Assembly: GCA_002772535.1 (NCBI GenBank) | Contig: PFDP01000014.1 | Span: 227,481 to 291,480, forward strand | Reading direction: 5' to 3' | From: Candidatus Peregrinibacteria bacterium CG10_big_fil_rev_8_21_14_0_10_36_19 | GTDB taxonomy: Bacteria; Patescibacteriota; Gracilibacteria; UBA1369; LOWO2-01-FULL-3 | DNA: 64,000 nt | Part shown: piece by piece, positions 1 through 9,444 of the stretch | How the letters are laid out: every line of letters begins with the position of its first letter | How positions within the stretch are numbered: position 1 is the first letter of the stretch | The notes under the pieces: model-generated | What the model saw: only the letters and a program-made list of their open reading frames with translations | What the model was told of the DNA's origin: nothing | The model's database searches: none | Translations under genes and position numbers: made by a program

Positions 1-459
1 ATACTAGAGCTAGATTCAAAAAAACCACCAGCAATCTTAGTTGTAGAATATCATAACACATCTGGCGACCACCCTCTCAACAAGTCAAAACAATACATGC
101 CCTCAATAATACTTTCAAACCTAGGAACACCAAAAACAGGAGGCAAAGGCAAAGAAAAAAACACACCATCTTTACCAGGGCCACAAATGCAATTTCTCAA
201 AAAAACTATTCAAGAAGAATTAAACCTATCAGTCAAAATAAACGAAATATTCCAAGGCGGATACAATACAAAGTGGATCAGCCAATTACACAAAAAACTT
301 AAAACAAACGCAAAAGTGTATGCAGTTCAAATAGAGTACAATTTAGACATCATATATAACCCAATAAGCAAGCGCAGAGATAAAAAAGCGATGCAAATAA
401 TGCAAACGGCACTAAACAAAGCCATAGTAAAACTCTACAACTCCCTTGCAAACAATTAA
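1..459 (+). CDS. N-formylglutamate amidohydrolase-like protein, C-terminal part
   Basis: Frame 1 is open from base 1, so this is the 3' part of a gene that begins left of the window; the ATG at 97 in the ORF track is internal. The visible 152 residues include EYHNTSGDHP, then a helix, then a glycine patch (QGGYNTK) and VYAVQIEYN. This order resembles the C-terminal half of the N-formylglutamate amidohydrolase (HutG/FGase) fold, where a late Gly-Gly turn is followed by a 'hA(v/l)qIEinr.lY' strand carrying a catalytic-site glutamate. That family removes formyl groups or related amides from small substrates. The assignment rests on the motif pattern only, and the metal-binding N-terminus is not visible. 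A related zinc amidase is possible. Confidence 0.5.
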   Translation: MLELDSKKPPAILVVEYHNTSGDHPLNKSKQYMPSIILSNLGTPKTGGKGKEKNTPSLPGPQMQFLKKTIQEELNLSVKINEIFQGGYNTKWISQLHKKLKTNAKVYAVQIEYNLDIIYNPISKRRDKKAMQIMQTALNKAIVKLYNSLANN

Positions 460-521
460 AGTAAATCTCTTTCAAAATACGTCAAATTCGAGTATATTAC
501 CGGCAATAATAACCGGAAATA

Positions 522-929
522 ATGTTAAACGACGAAGAAGTACAGATAAAACTAAAACCTTGGGGCAAGGAGGTTTGGTTTGCACATACAGAAAAGTATG
601 CTGGAAAAATACTTCATATAACAAAAGGCCATCGCTATAGCCTGCAATATCACGAAAAAAAACGTGAAACACAATTCATATATAGCGGAAAAGTTAAACT
701 TATCTACGGTACAAGCCAGGACAATTTGCAAGAGAAAATCTTAAATTCTGGTGACAAAATAGAAGTACATCCATATACTATCCACCGCTTAGAAGCATTG
801 GAAGATAGTCAGGTATTTGAAGTATCAACACCAGAGCTAGATGATGTCGTAAAACTAGAAGACGACTACGGACGCTCAGGAAAAGGTAACGACGAAAACC
901 TAGACATAAAATTACATAACCAAAAATAA
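522..929 (+). CDS. Small cupin-domain protein, mannose-6-phosphate isomerase-like
   Basis: The 135-residue protein is a single beta-sandwich cupin. PWGKEVWF opens the fold, as in the C-terminal cupin of mannose-1-phosphate guanylyltransferase/phosphomannose isomerase (type II PMI family). LQYHEKKRET supplies the usual metal-binding His/Glu cluster and VHPYTIHRLEAL supplies the second cupin motif with another histidine. Stand-alone members are often called 'cupin' or 'phosphomannose isomerase type II C-terminal'; a sugar-nucleotide substrate is plausible but not shown. The gene sits 1 base before secDF and is probably co-transcribed with it. A possible promoter (TTCAAA, 16 bp, TATATT) lies about 25-45 bases upstream. 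Confidence 0.75.
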   Translation: MLNDEEVQIKLKPWGKEVWFAHTEKYAGKILHITKGHRYSLQYHEKKRETQFIYSGKVKLIYGTSQDNLQEKILNSGDKIEVHPYTIHRLEALEDSQVFEVSTPELDDVVKLEDDYGRSGKGNDENLDIKLHNQK

Positions 930-930
930 G

Positions 931-3900
931 ATGAAAAATTTCTTTTCATGGAAAAACATCCTAATACTGCTAATTGCAGCAACACTGGGAGTTTACGATC
1001 TACCAACATCAATTCAAGAATCTTTACCTCTACCACAAAGTTTTAAAGATGCAAAAATCCAATTAGGCCTAGACCTACAAGGAGGTTCACAACTTGACTA
1101 CAAGCTGGATCTAAGAAAAGTACCTCAAGCTGATCAAGCATCAATCATTGAGGGTGTAAGAGAAGTGCTTGAAAAGCGTGTAAACGGACTCGGAGTAGCT
1201 GAACCAAACATTTACATCTCAAATGTTGCAGATGAAACTCACATCATTGTAGAACTTGCAGAAACGGCAAATATAACACAAGAGGACATCAAAACATACC
1301 TAGGTGGAGACAAAACAATAGAAACACTTACAGATGATGAAAAAAAACTTGTAAGTCTTGAAAAAGCAAAAGCAACAGTAGGAAAAACAATCCAATTAGA
1401 ATTCAAAGAACAAAAAGCAGAATTAGACCCAGAAGAATCAAAGAAAATTAAAGAACAAGCAGAACAAGCACTAAGCAAAATAAATAACGGATCATCTTTC
1501 TCAGTAATAGGACAAGAAGAGCAACAAGCTAATCCAGGAAAAGTAACATACGAAACTTCAGAATATGTTTTCGAAAGTGACCTCAAACCATCAATAAAAG
1601 ATGCAATCACTAAGCTAGAAAAAAACGCTTACACTAAAAATCTAATTGAAGTAACTGGAGATTTTGTTCTTACAGAAAGTGGAGAAGTAAAACAAGATAC
1701 AAGCCTTTCACTATTCAAACTCCTAGATAAAAAGGAAGAGCTAAAAAGCAATAAAGAGGTTGCAACAAGCCACATCCTAATAGCTTGGAAGGGGTCAGAA
1801 GGTGCAAACGACAAAACAACTAGAACAAAAGAAGAAGCTCTAGAATTAGCTAAAGAACTAAAAGTAAAACTACTAGCCGGTGAAGAATTTGGAAAATTAG
1901 CCAAAGAATACTCAGATGACGCCAGCAATAAAGACCAAAACGGAACTCTAGCAGAACCAGTAACTGGTGCTGGAACATATGTATACGAATACGAACAAGC
2001 AGCACTATCTATTGCAAAAAAAGGAGAAATTACAGACCCAGTAGAAACGCAATTTGGATATCACCTAATCAAAGCAGACAACATAATGTCTGATGTAAAA
2101 GAACAAAAATACAAATACGAAACAATTAAATTTTCAACACTACCAGACTCATGGCAAGAAACCGGACTAAATGGTCAACATTTCAAACGTGCTGATGTAG
2201 TTTTCGACAACTTGTTTCAACCAATGGTATCAATCACTTTCAATGAAGAAGGCGCAAAACTATTTGAACAAATCACAGAAAAAAATGTAGGAAAACCAGT
2301 AGCAATTTTTGTTGGAGGAAACCTAATATCATCACCAAATGTAAACGAAAAAATAGTTGGAGGTAATGCTCAAATTAGCGGCAACTTCACAACAGATGAA
2401 GCTAACAATCTAGCTCGTGATCTAAACACAGGAGCAATACCAGCCCCTATCGTTCTAACAGGAGAATACACAATTGGAGCAACACTAGGACAAGAAGCCC
2501 TAACAAAAAGTTTATATGCAGGCGCAATTGGACTTTTACTAGTAATGATTTTCATGGCTTTTTACTATAGAGCAGCCGGAGTTGTTGCTAATATCGCACT
2601 AGCAATTTATGCAGCAATACTTATTTTCCTTATTAAGTCACAACTACACATTGGAATTGCCATAATCCTTTCACTTGGAATTTTTGGATACCTAATAGCA
2701 AAAACTCTAAACAACAAAGATTCAGGTTTAGACAAACTACTCACTTTCACACTAAGTTGTTTCGCATTCTTCTTTGTAACATACTTACTAAAAACTGGAG
2801 TTGTACTAACACTAGCAGGTGTAGCTGGTATCATCTTCTCAATTGGTATGGCCGTAGATGCAAACATTCTTATTTTCGAAAGATTTAAAGAAGAGATGAG
2901 AGATCAAAAATCGTTCACAAACTCTGCAAAAACAGCCTTTGATAGAGCTTGGTCGGCAATTAGAGATTCAAACTTCTCAACATTATTAACTTGTGCAATC
3001 CTATTCTACTTCGGAAGCTCAATTATTAAAGGTTTTGCATTCAACCTAGCTGCCGGAGTACTCGTATCAATGTTTACAGCAATTGTAGTTACACGCAGCC
3101 TTCTACTTGGACTTGCAGACACAAAACTGGCTAAAAACCATTTTGCTATGGGACTACCAAGAGGCGATAGAGAACCAAGAACAATTAATTTCATCAAACA
3201 CACAAACCTTTGGTTGGGAATTTCAGGAGCACTTGTTACCCTATCAATAATTTCAATTGCAATCTTTGGATTAAATCTAGGAATAGATTTCAAAGGTGGA
3301 ACACTAATGGAATTTAATTTCAGTGAAACTGTTACTAAAGATCAATTAGCAGAAAATTTAGGAACACTAGAAAGCGTACAAATTTCTGAATCAGCGGAAA
3401 ATCAGTTCATTGTAAAATCAGGATATCTAACATCAGAACAACACGACACACTTATTGCTAGTATGAAGGAAAAACTACCAAGTTTTACCGAACCAAGATT
3501 CACTACAATAGGACCAGTAATTGGATCAACCCTACTTAAAAAAGCTAGTTATGCAATTGTTGTGGCACTAATAATGATAATTCTTTACATAGGATTTGCG
3601 TTCCGCCGTGTACCAAAAGAAGTTAGCCCATGGAAATTTGGAGCAACAGCAATTATCACTCTTGCACATGATGTAATTATAACAACTGGCGTGTTCTCAT
3701 TACTTGGACACTTCCTAAATGTAGAAATAGATTCACTATTTATAACAGCAATCCTTACAGTATTTGGTTATTCTGTAAACGACACAATCGTAATCTTTGA
3801 TAGACTACGTGAAAACCTAATTAAATCATCAGGAGAAAGCCTAGCATCAATTACAAACAAATCACTCACACAAACCCTAGCAAGATCAATTAACACATCA

Positions 3901-4062
3901 CTTTCTACAATTATTACTCTAGTTGCAATCCTATTCTGGGGAAGTTCATCAATATTCTATTTCGTACTAGCATTAACTCTAGGAATAGGAATTGGAACAT
4001 ACTCATCAATATTCACAGCAAGTCCAATACTCGTATGGTGGACAAAAAAATCTAAGAAATAA
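931..4062 (+). CDS. secDF: SecD-SecF fusion protein with parvulin-like PPIase insert
   Basis: This 1043-residue membrane protein powers late steps of Sec protein export using the proton or sodium gradient. The SecD half has a first TM near residue 8, the LGLDLQGG motif near 45, and GMAVDANILIFER near 638. The SecF half starts near 755 with LGIDFKGG near 783 and GYSVNDTIVIFDR near 945. The extracytoplasmic head holds an insert of roughly 200 residues. Residues about 275-365 read as a full PpiC/parvulin rotamase (SHILI, GEEFGKLAKEYSDD, TQFGYHLIKA). Residues about 165-250 look like a degenerate first copy. An extra hydrophobic hairpin (about 570-625) lies between the usual TM3 and TM4. The gene follows the cupin gene by 1 base and ends at a strong terminator. 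Confidence 0.95.
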   Translation: MKNFFSWKNILILLIAATLGVYDLPTSIQESLPLPQSFKDAKIQLGLDLQGGSQLDYKLDLRKVPQADQASIIEGVREVLEKRVNGLGVAEPNIYISNVADETHIIVELAETANITQEDIKTYLGGDKTIETLTDDEKKLVSLEKAKATVGKTIQLEFKEQKAELDPEESKKIKEQAEQALSKINNGSSFSVIGQEEQQANPGKVTYETSEYVFESDLKPSIKDAITKLEKNAYTKNLIEVTGDFVLTESGEVKQDTSLSLFKLLDKKEELKSNKEVATSHILIAWKGSEGANDKTTRTKEEALELAKELKVKLLAGEEFGKLAKEYSDDASNKDQNGTLAEPVTGAGTYVYEYEQAALSIAKKGEITDPVETQFGYHLIKADNIMSDVKEQKYKYETIKFSTLPDSWQETGLNGQHFKRADVVFDNLFQPMVSITFNEEGAKLFEQITEKNVGKPVAIFVGGNLISSPNVNEKIVGGNAQISGNFTTDEANNLARDLNTGAIPAPIVLTGEYTIGATLGQEALTKSLYAGAIGLLLVMIFMAFYYRAAGVVANIALAIYAAILIFLIKSQLHIGIAIILSLGIFGYLIAKTLNNKDSGLDKLLTFTLSCFAFFFVTYLLKTGVVLTLAGVAGIIFSIGMAVDANILIFERFKEEMRDQKSFTNSAKTAFDRAWSAIRDSNFSTLLTCAILFYFGSSIIKGFAFNLAAGVLVSMFTAIVVTRSLLLGLADTKLAKNHFAMGLPRGDREPRTINFIKHTNLWLGISGALVTLSIISIAIFGLNLGIDFKGGTLMEFNFSETVTKDQLAENLGTLESVQISESAENQFIVKSGYLTSEQHDTLIASMKEKLPSFTEPRFTTIGPVIGSTLLKKASYAIVVALIMIILYIGFAFRRVPKEVSPWKFGATAIITLAHDVIITTGVFSLLGHFLNVEIDSLFITAILTVFGYSVNDTIVIFDRLRENLIKSSGESLASITNKSLTQTLARSINTSLSTIITLVAILFWGSSSIFYFVLALTLGIGIGTYSSIFTASPILVWWTKKSKK

Positions 4063-4079
4063 AAGACTAGACACACAAA

Positions 4080-4106
4080 AGCCCTGGCATTAAGTCAGGG
4101 CTTTTT
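4080..4106 (+). terminator. Rho-independent terminator after secDF
   Basis: AGCCCTG and CAGGGCT form a 7-bp stem around a 9-base loop, and a run of five T follows directly. It lies 18 bases after the secDF stop codon and 30 bases before the tRNA. Confidence 0.88.
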
Positions 4107-4135
4107 GCTAGAATTCACTAGCACAAACTTCATAT

Positions 4136-4212
4136 GCATCCCTAGCTCAACTGGATAGAGCATCGGTCTTCGGAACCGAGGGTTACAGGTTCGAATCCTG
4201 TGGGGTGCACCA
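4136..4212 (+). tRNA. tRNA-Arg (anticodon TCG)
   Basis: The full cloverleaf can be drawn. The acceptor GCATCCC pairs with GGGGTGC (one T-G pair). The D arm is GCTC-AACTGGATA-GAGC. The anticodon stem TCGGT/ACCGA encloses the loop CTTCGGA, giving anticodon TCG, which reads CGA/CGN arginine codons. The T arm has GGTTCGAATCC, and CCA is encoded at 4210-4212. The opposite-strand gene ends one base later, so the space is fully used. Confidence 0.95.
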
Positions 4213-4213
4213 T

Positions 4214-4801
4214 TTATAAAAGACCTTCCTCATTAATTCTTCTATGCTCACGCATTGTATTTGCCATAGAAGAAAATGCTTTAAGAGCATTCTCAAATGC
4301 ATACTTATCATTTATATCATCACAAGTAGCATGCAACAAAATATCTAAAATTTTTGCCCAGCTTTCTTCATACTTAGCAGAAGAAATATACAACACTTTT
4401 TTTACAAATTCCGCATCATGCTCCCACATTGCTGCAACATACTTATCTCTGTGATGCATAACATGATACTCCAAACCATCATTAGAAATAGCTAAAAAGT
4501 CAAAAATTAAAGTCGCCATGACATCATATTTTTCATCCAAAATGTCTAAAACATCTCTCACATGAGCAAAGCCATTTTTGATATATAAATCCAAAAAGAA
4601 ATCCACATTTTTCATAACAACTTTAAATGGCAAATTATGATCAAAAACTAAATGATCAAAAACTACAATCCAATGAGAATCATCTAATCCCAAATCTTCG
4701 CGTAATTTTGTAGGGCCACAATCAATATAAGCAGATATCAATTCTGCAACTTTTCCATGAACATAACGTTCCAAAATCATATTTTTTTCTATATAGTTCA
4801 T
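4214..4801 (-). CDS. Hypothetical all-helical protein
   Basis: I do not recognise this 195-residue protein. It has no signal peptide or TM segment, and its composition (many Asp, His, Leu, Phe) suggests a soluble helical-bundle or HEAT-like fold, for example the stretch HVRDVLDILDEKYDVMATLIFDF. It is transcribed alone on the minus strand, converging on the tRNA-Arg gene and stopping one base from its 3' end. A near-consensus sigma-70 promoter lies just upstream (TTGACA, 16 bp, TATAAT), giving a leader of about 20 bases. The gene is therefore likely real and well transcribed. The overlapping plus-strand ORF 4200-4454 starts inside the tRNA and is a shadow. Confidence 0.75.
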   Translation of the reverse strand: MNYIEKNMILERYVHGKVAELISAYIDCGPTKLREDLGLDDSHWIVVFDHLVFDHNLPFKVVMKNVDFFLDLYIKNGFAHVRDVLDILDEKYDVMATLIFDFLAISNDGLEYHVMHHRDKYVAAMWEHDAEFVKKVLYISSAKYEESWAKILDILLHATCDDINDKYAFENALKAFSSMANTMREHRRINEEGLL

Positions 4802-4826
4802 AAAAAGTTTAGGTTAAAAGCTTATG

Positions 4827-4854
4827 ATTATACATAATAAAATAATTATGTCAA
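4827..4854 (-). promoter_or_regulatory. Sigma-70 promoter for the 4214-4801 gene
   Basis: On the minus strand TTGACA (4849-4854), a 16-bp spacer and TATAAT (4827-4832) match both consensus hexamers perfectly. Transcription should start about 20 bases before the ATG at 4801. Confidence 0.8.
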
Positions 4855-4889
4855 GCAAAGCAAACAAGTACACCTACCCCGCACTACTA

Positions 4890-4918
4890 TTGACAAAAAT
4901 GGCAAAAATGGTTAAAAT
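4890..4918 (+). promoter_or_regulatory. Sigma-70 promoter for the RND efflux operon
   Basis: TTGACA (4890-4895), exactly 17 bp, then TAAAAT (4913-4918). It lies inside the ORF-track version of the adaptor gene (start 4824). The real start must be further in, at ATG 4938, leaving a leader of about a dozen bases. Confidence 0.8.
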
Positions 4919-4937
4919 TACAGCTAATAACAATATT

Positions 4938-6362
4938 ATGAACACACCAAACAACACCTTTAAGATAATTCCCCTACTAGCCATTATTCTCGTAATTTCA
5001 GGGTGCTCACTTGGAGAAGAAAAAATTGTAGAAGAAAAAATATCAAGAACAGATGAGTCCATAGAATCATCAACAGAGAATTTAAAAATAGTAGAAACAA
5101 TTCAAACAAAAAACTTCACACCAAACCTCAATATAACAGCAAATGGAACGGTCGAATCTGAAGAAATTACCATTGTACAGCCAGAAATTGCCGGAAGAAT
5201 TACTAATTTAAAAGTAAAAATTGGTGATGTCGTTAAAGAAAATCAAATACTAGCAACACTTGGAGACTCTCTCTCAACAGATGTTTCAGACATCCAAAAC
5301 CAAGCATCACAAAATGCACTCGAAATTAGCAAACAAGCACAAGAGCTTACAGAGTATTCAACAATTCAAAGCATGAATTTAGCACAAAGAAATTTAAAAC
5401 TTTCTGAAGAAGCTTACAAAAATTCATACCAAAACATAATAAATACACAAAACGCATTCGAGCTTCAATATGACCAAGCAAACATAACAATAGATAACGC
5501 CGAATTAGCCTACGACCAAGCAAAAAAAGCATACAAAAATGCCACTGACGCAACAAAATCACAACTAAAACTACAAAGAGACCTAGCAGAAAATCAACTT
5601 GAACAAGCAGAAACAGCACTAGATCAATTGAATGCAAATTTCTCATCACAAATGAGCCAATTGGAATACGCTATGACAGCAGCAGAAACACAATACCAAA
5701 ACGCTCAAACACAAATCGAAAGCACATATGCAAACTTAAGTCTTCAAAAACTACAAAGTGAATCACAACTAAATCAAGCCCAACAAGGGGCTTCAATATC
5801 AAGAGCAAACTCAAACAGAAAACAAATCACAGCACAAATAAGCGGAACAATTACAAAAGTAAATGTAAAAGAAAACAACCTTGTAACACCAGGACAAGCA
5901 ATTATTGAAATTCAAAACACTAAAAACTTAGTAGTAAAAACATATATTAGCGCTGAAAATGCAGCTTTAATAACCAAAAATGACACAGTAACAATCCAAA
6001 CATCTGGCAAAAAATTACAAGGAAAAATTAGCTACATAGCCACAGTACTAGACCCCCAAACTAAAAAAGTAGAAGTAAAAATCAGTCTACCTAAAGCAAA
6101 TGTAATAGTTGGAGCTGAAGCAAAAGTAATATTCGAACCAAAAACTCAAAACCCACTAGTACCACTAAATGCCGTTTCAATAGTAAATGGTAAACATGCC
6201 CTTAAAGTCTTAGAAGATAACAAAGTAGAAATAAAAGAAGTTACTTTAGGAAATTTACTTAATGAGTATGTTGAAATTTTAGAAGGAATTACACCAACAG
6301 ACGAAATAATAATCACAACAAACACTTTTCTAGACGAAGGAGAAACTGTAAAAAAGCAATAA
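4938..6362 (+). CDS. RND-type efflux adaptor (membrane fusion) lipoprotein
   Basis: From ATG 4938 the product is about 474 residues. The start is moved from 4824 because a consensus promoter lies at 4890-4918 and because the protein then begins with a proper lipoprotein signal (IIPLLAIILVISGC, lipobox ISGC). Next come the first half of a biotinyl-lipoyl-like domain (VVQPEIAGRI...GDVVKENQILATLGD), a long Gln/Asn/Ala-rich coiled coil, the second lipoyl half (AQISGTITKVNVKENNLVTPGQ), a beta-barrel domain and a membrane-proximal domain. This is the AcrA/HlyD adaptor architecture. It links an RND pump, encoded directly downstream with no gap, to the cell surface. No outer-membrane channel gene is nearby. 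Confidence 0.9.
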   Translation: MNTPNNTFKIIPLLAIILVISGCSLGEEKIVEEKISRTDESIESSTENLKIVETIQTKNFTPNLNITANGTVESEEITIVQPEIAGRITNLKVKIGDVVKENQILATLGDSLSTDVSDIQNQASQNALEISKQAQELTEYSTIQSMNLAQRNLKLSEEAYKNSYQNIINTQNAFELQYDQANITIDNAELAYDQAKKAYKNATDATKSQLKLQRDLAENQLEQAETALDQLNANFSSQMSQLEYAMTAAETQYQNAQTQIESTYANLSLQKLQSESQLNQAQQGASISRANSNRKQITAQISGTITKVNVKENNLVTPGQAIIEIQNTKNLVVKTYISAENAALITKNDTVTIQTSGKKLQGKISYIATVLDPQTKKVEVKISLPKANVIVGAEAKVIFEPKTQNPLVPLNAVSIVNGKHALKVLEDNKVEIKEVTLGNLLNEYVEILEGITPTDEIIITTNTFLDEGETVKKQ

Positions 6363-9300
6363 ATGAAAACCCCATTCTTCATAAATAGACTTCCTGTAAC
6401 CTGGCTTATTATTCTAGGAATAATAATATCAGGTGCATATTCAATAAAAACAATTCCACGCGAAATACAACCAGAAATCAACATCCCAATTGCCGCAGTT
6501 ACAGTTGCACTACCAGGTGCAAACCCTTCAGACATAGAATCTCTAATCACAGAACCTCTAGAAAAAAGCATTTCAAACACAGAAGAAATCAAAAAACTCA
6601 CATCAACATCTACACTAGGACTTGCAACTATAGTAGTAGAATTCAATGCAAATGCAGATATAGACAAAGCCATACAAGATTTAAAAGATAAAGTTGATTT
6701 AGCAAAATCAGAATTACCAGAAGATGCAACAGACCCCAATGTAATAAGAGCTAAAGCCAACGAAACAGCAATCATCAGTTTTTCACTAATAGGAAATAGA
6801 CCACTTTATGAATTAACAAAAATCGCAGAAGATTTACAAGATTCACTCGAAGCACATCCCAACATTTCAAAAGCAAGAATATCAGGAGCACAGAAAAAAA
6901 TAATTGAAGTAGAAATTAATCAAGCAAAAGCAGAAAGCTATGGATTAAACATAAATCAAATAATCCAACTAATAAAATTTTCAAATTACAATCTACCACT
7001 CGGAATAATTTCAACAGACAAACTAAACTATTCAATTAATGTAGACAGTCGTTATCAAAGCATTGAAGACATAAAAAACATCACAATTCTACCGAACATA
7101 TACCTTAAAGATGTCGCATCAGTAACAGAAAGCCACAACACTCAACAAGTAACTTCAAGATTATCAATCGATGGCAAAAAATCAAAAAACTCACTTTCAA
7201 TACAAGTATTCAAAAAAGACAAATCAAATGTAATCACGACAGTAGACGATGCAAAAGAAATCGTAAAAAACTTCCCCTTAGAAAAAGATATACAAATTGT
7301 AGTAAGCAATGACCTATCAGAACAAATTAGACAAGACCTAGGCGTACTTACAAACAACGGAATACAAACAACAATACTAATTATAGTAATGTTATTTTTG
7401 GCATTAGGATTAACTGAAGGCCTACTTGCTGGCCTATCAATCCCCCTCACACTCCTTTCAACCATAACAATTATCTCAGCGGCAGGAATGACAATCAACA
7501 GCCTCACTCTTTTCTCAATGGTTATTGCTGTGGGACTTATGGTAGATACAGCAATCGTTATCATGGAAGGAATTCACGACAACATGAAATCAGGAAAAAG
7601 CTCAAAAGAAGCCGCAATAAACGCAATACAAACATATCAGTGGCCACTAATAGCAGGAACACTAACAACAGTTTTTGCCTTTTTCCCAATGCTACTTGTA
7701 AGTGGAATTGTTGGACAATTTCTAAAGTCACTACCAATCACAATTTCGGCAGCACTATTTAGCTCACTTTTTATATCACTAACAGTTATCCCAGCAATCG
7801 CAGGCAAAACAATGAAAGGTCGCAATCTAGCAAACAAATCGAGTATCCTAGAACCATTATTCCACAAAGCCGGATCAATATTTCAAAGATTAATATCAAA
7901 AATATTAACAAGTCGTCTAGCAAGATTAACAGTAATATTAACAAGCATCATACTATTAATAGCAAGCTTCATACTACCAATTAGCGGAGCTCTTAAGGTA
8001 GAAATGTTTCCAAAAACCGATTTTAGATATTTCATAATTAACATAGAAGCACCAAAAGGTTTAGTACTTAGTGAAACAGAAAAAATTGTCCAAACAGTAG
8101 AAGAAAAACTATACAAAGTACCAGAAATCGAAAGCTTCCTGAGTATAATAGGAACAAAGGACGGGATTGTTCAAACAGATCTTGTAGAATTTTCAGGTGG
8201 AGGTAACTCAAATCTCGCAAACATAACTGTAAATCTTGTAGAAGAAAAAGATAGATCAGAAAAAAGTTATGTAATCGCAGACAGAATTAGAACCGAACTA
8301 TCAAAAATAAATACAGCAAAAGTTACCGTAAGAGAACTTACAGAAGGTCCCCCATCAGACTCCCCTGTAGCAGTAAAAATCGTTGGCAAAGATACAGAAA
8401 AACTAAGAAAAATTTCTAACGATTTCCAGAAGATGCTCAAAGAAATCCCTGGAACGCAAAACATAACAACAACACTGCAAGATGGTTTAAACCAATTCAC
8501 ATTCAAACTAGATCAAGACAAGCTAAGCAAATACAGCCTCTCAGGATTAGAAGTTTCAAACCTAATTCGTACAAGTTTACAAGGAAGAGAAGCGGCAACA
8601 GTAACACTTAACGAAGAAGATCTATCCATTTATGTAAAATATGATTTACCAAAAATCAACGATTTCACAAACGCCAACATCGAAACTATAAAAAATTTCC
8701 AAATCACATCAAGAACCGGAGAACAAGTTTCTTTTGGAGAATTAGCAGAAATCAAATTCACAACAGGACTACAAAAAATTGACCACGAAGAACAAGAAAG
8801 AATTATTAAAGTTAAAAGTGATATAGAAAAAGATGCAAATGCAATAGATATCACTACTCAGTTTCAAGAAAAAGTAAACAGCTATAAACTTGATAAAGGC
8901 TACAGAGTTGAGTTTGGTGGAGACACACAAGATGTACAAGAATCATTCCAAGATCTATTTAGATCAATGATTATCGGCGTAATACTAATTGCCTTCACAT
9001 TAGTACTTATATTCAATTCACTAAAACAACCATTTATCATTCTACTAACTTTACCACTTGCTCTAATCGGAGTATTCCCTGGATTAATGAGTATAGGACT
9101 TGCTCTTTCATTCCCAGCCTTTCTTGGGGTAGTAGCGCTAGCAGGTGTAGTAGTAAACGATGCCATTGTTTTAATCGACCGCATAAACAACAACAGAAAA
9201 GAAGGAATGGAATTCACACAATCAATCGCAGAAGCCGGAAATGCCAGACTTCAACCAATTATAATGACATCAATCACAACAATTGCAGGAATTCTACCAC

Positions 9301-9428
9301 TGGCACTTACAAACGAATTCTGGGCAGGATTAGGATTCTCACTAGTGTTCGGACTAGCATGTGCCACAATACTTACCCTAATTGTGATACCTACTTTGTA
9401 TTACATGTTTGAAAAAAAGAACTCATAA
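6363..9428 (+). CDS. RND family efflux transporter (AcrB/HAE-like)
   Basis: This 1021-residue pump has the internally duplicated RND layout. TM1 lies near the N-terminus (PVTWLIILGIIISG), followed by a large extracytoplasmic loop with PREIQPEINIP and PGANPSDIE. TM2-6 include GLMVDTAIVIMEGI (TM4, proton-relay Asp). The second half repeats the pattern with a second loop, and GVVVNDAIVLIDRI falls in TM10. The length matches AcrB/MdtB-type pumps (about 1020-1050). It starts on the base after the adaptor stop codon, so the two form a translationally coupled operon. The substrate cannot be read from the sequence. An RND pump is notable if the host lacks a classical outer membrane. Confidence 0.93.
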   Translation: MKTPFFINRLPVTWLIILGIIISGAYSIKTIPREIQPEINIPIAAVTVALPGANPSDIESLITEPLEKSISNTEEIKKLTSTSTLGLATIVVEFNANADIDKAIQDLKDKVDLAKSELPEDATDPNVIRAKANETAIISFSLIGNRPLYELTKIAEDLQDSLEAHPNISKARISGAQKKIIEVEINQAKAESYGLNINQIIQLIKFSNYNLPLGIISTDKLNYSINVDSRYQSIEDIKNITILPNIYLKDVASVTESHNTQQVTSRLSIDGKKSKNSLSIQVFKKDKSNVITTVDDAKEIVKNFPLEKDIQIVVSNDLSEQIRQDLGVLTNNGIQTTILIIVMLFLALGLTEGLLAGLSIPLTLLSTITIISAAGMTINSLTLFSMVIAVGLMVDTAIVIMEGIHDNMKSGKSSKEAAINAIQTYQWPLIAGTLTTVFAFFPMLLVSGIVGQFLKSLPITISAALFSSLFISLTVIPAIAGKTMKGRNLANKSSILEPLFHKAGSIFQRLISKILTSRLARLTVILTSIILLIASFILPISGALKVEMFPKTDFRYFIINIEAPKGLVLSETEKIVQTVEEKLYKVPEIESFLSIIGTKDGIVQTDLVEFSGGGNSNLANITVNLVEEKDRSEKSYVIADRIRTELSKINTAKVTVRELTEGPPSDSPVAVKIVGKDTEKLRKISNDFQKMLKEIPGTQNITTTLQDGLNQFTFKLDQDKLSKYSLSGLEVSNLIRTSLQGREAATVTLNEEDLSIYVKYDLPKINDFTNANIETIKNFQITSRTGEQVSFGELAEIKFTTGLQKIDHEEQERIIKVKSDIEKDANAIDITTQFQEKVNSYKLDKGYRVEFGGDTQDVQESFQDLFRSMIIGVILIAFTLVLIFNSLKQPFIILLTLPLALIGVFPGLMSIGLALSFPAFLGVVALAGVVVNDAIVLIDRINNNRKEGMEFTQSIAEAGNARLQPIIMTSITTIAGILPLALTNEFWAGLGFSLVFGLACATILTLIVIPTLYYMFEKKNS

Positions 9429-9444
9429 GAGTATAGTCCCAAGC

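Noticed and set aside
446-640. ORF of 64 aa overlapping the start of the cupin gene
   Set aside because: It overlaps the cupin gene in another frame, has no recognisable motif and reads as a shadow.
4200-4454. ORF of 84 aa on the plus strand
   Set aside because: It starts inside the tRNA-Arg 3' end and is antisense to the 4214-4801 gene, which has a consensus promoter.
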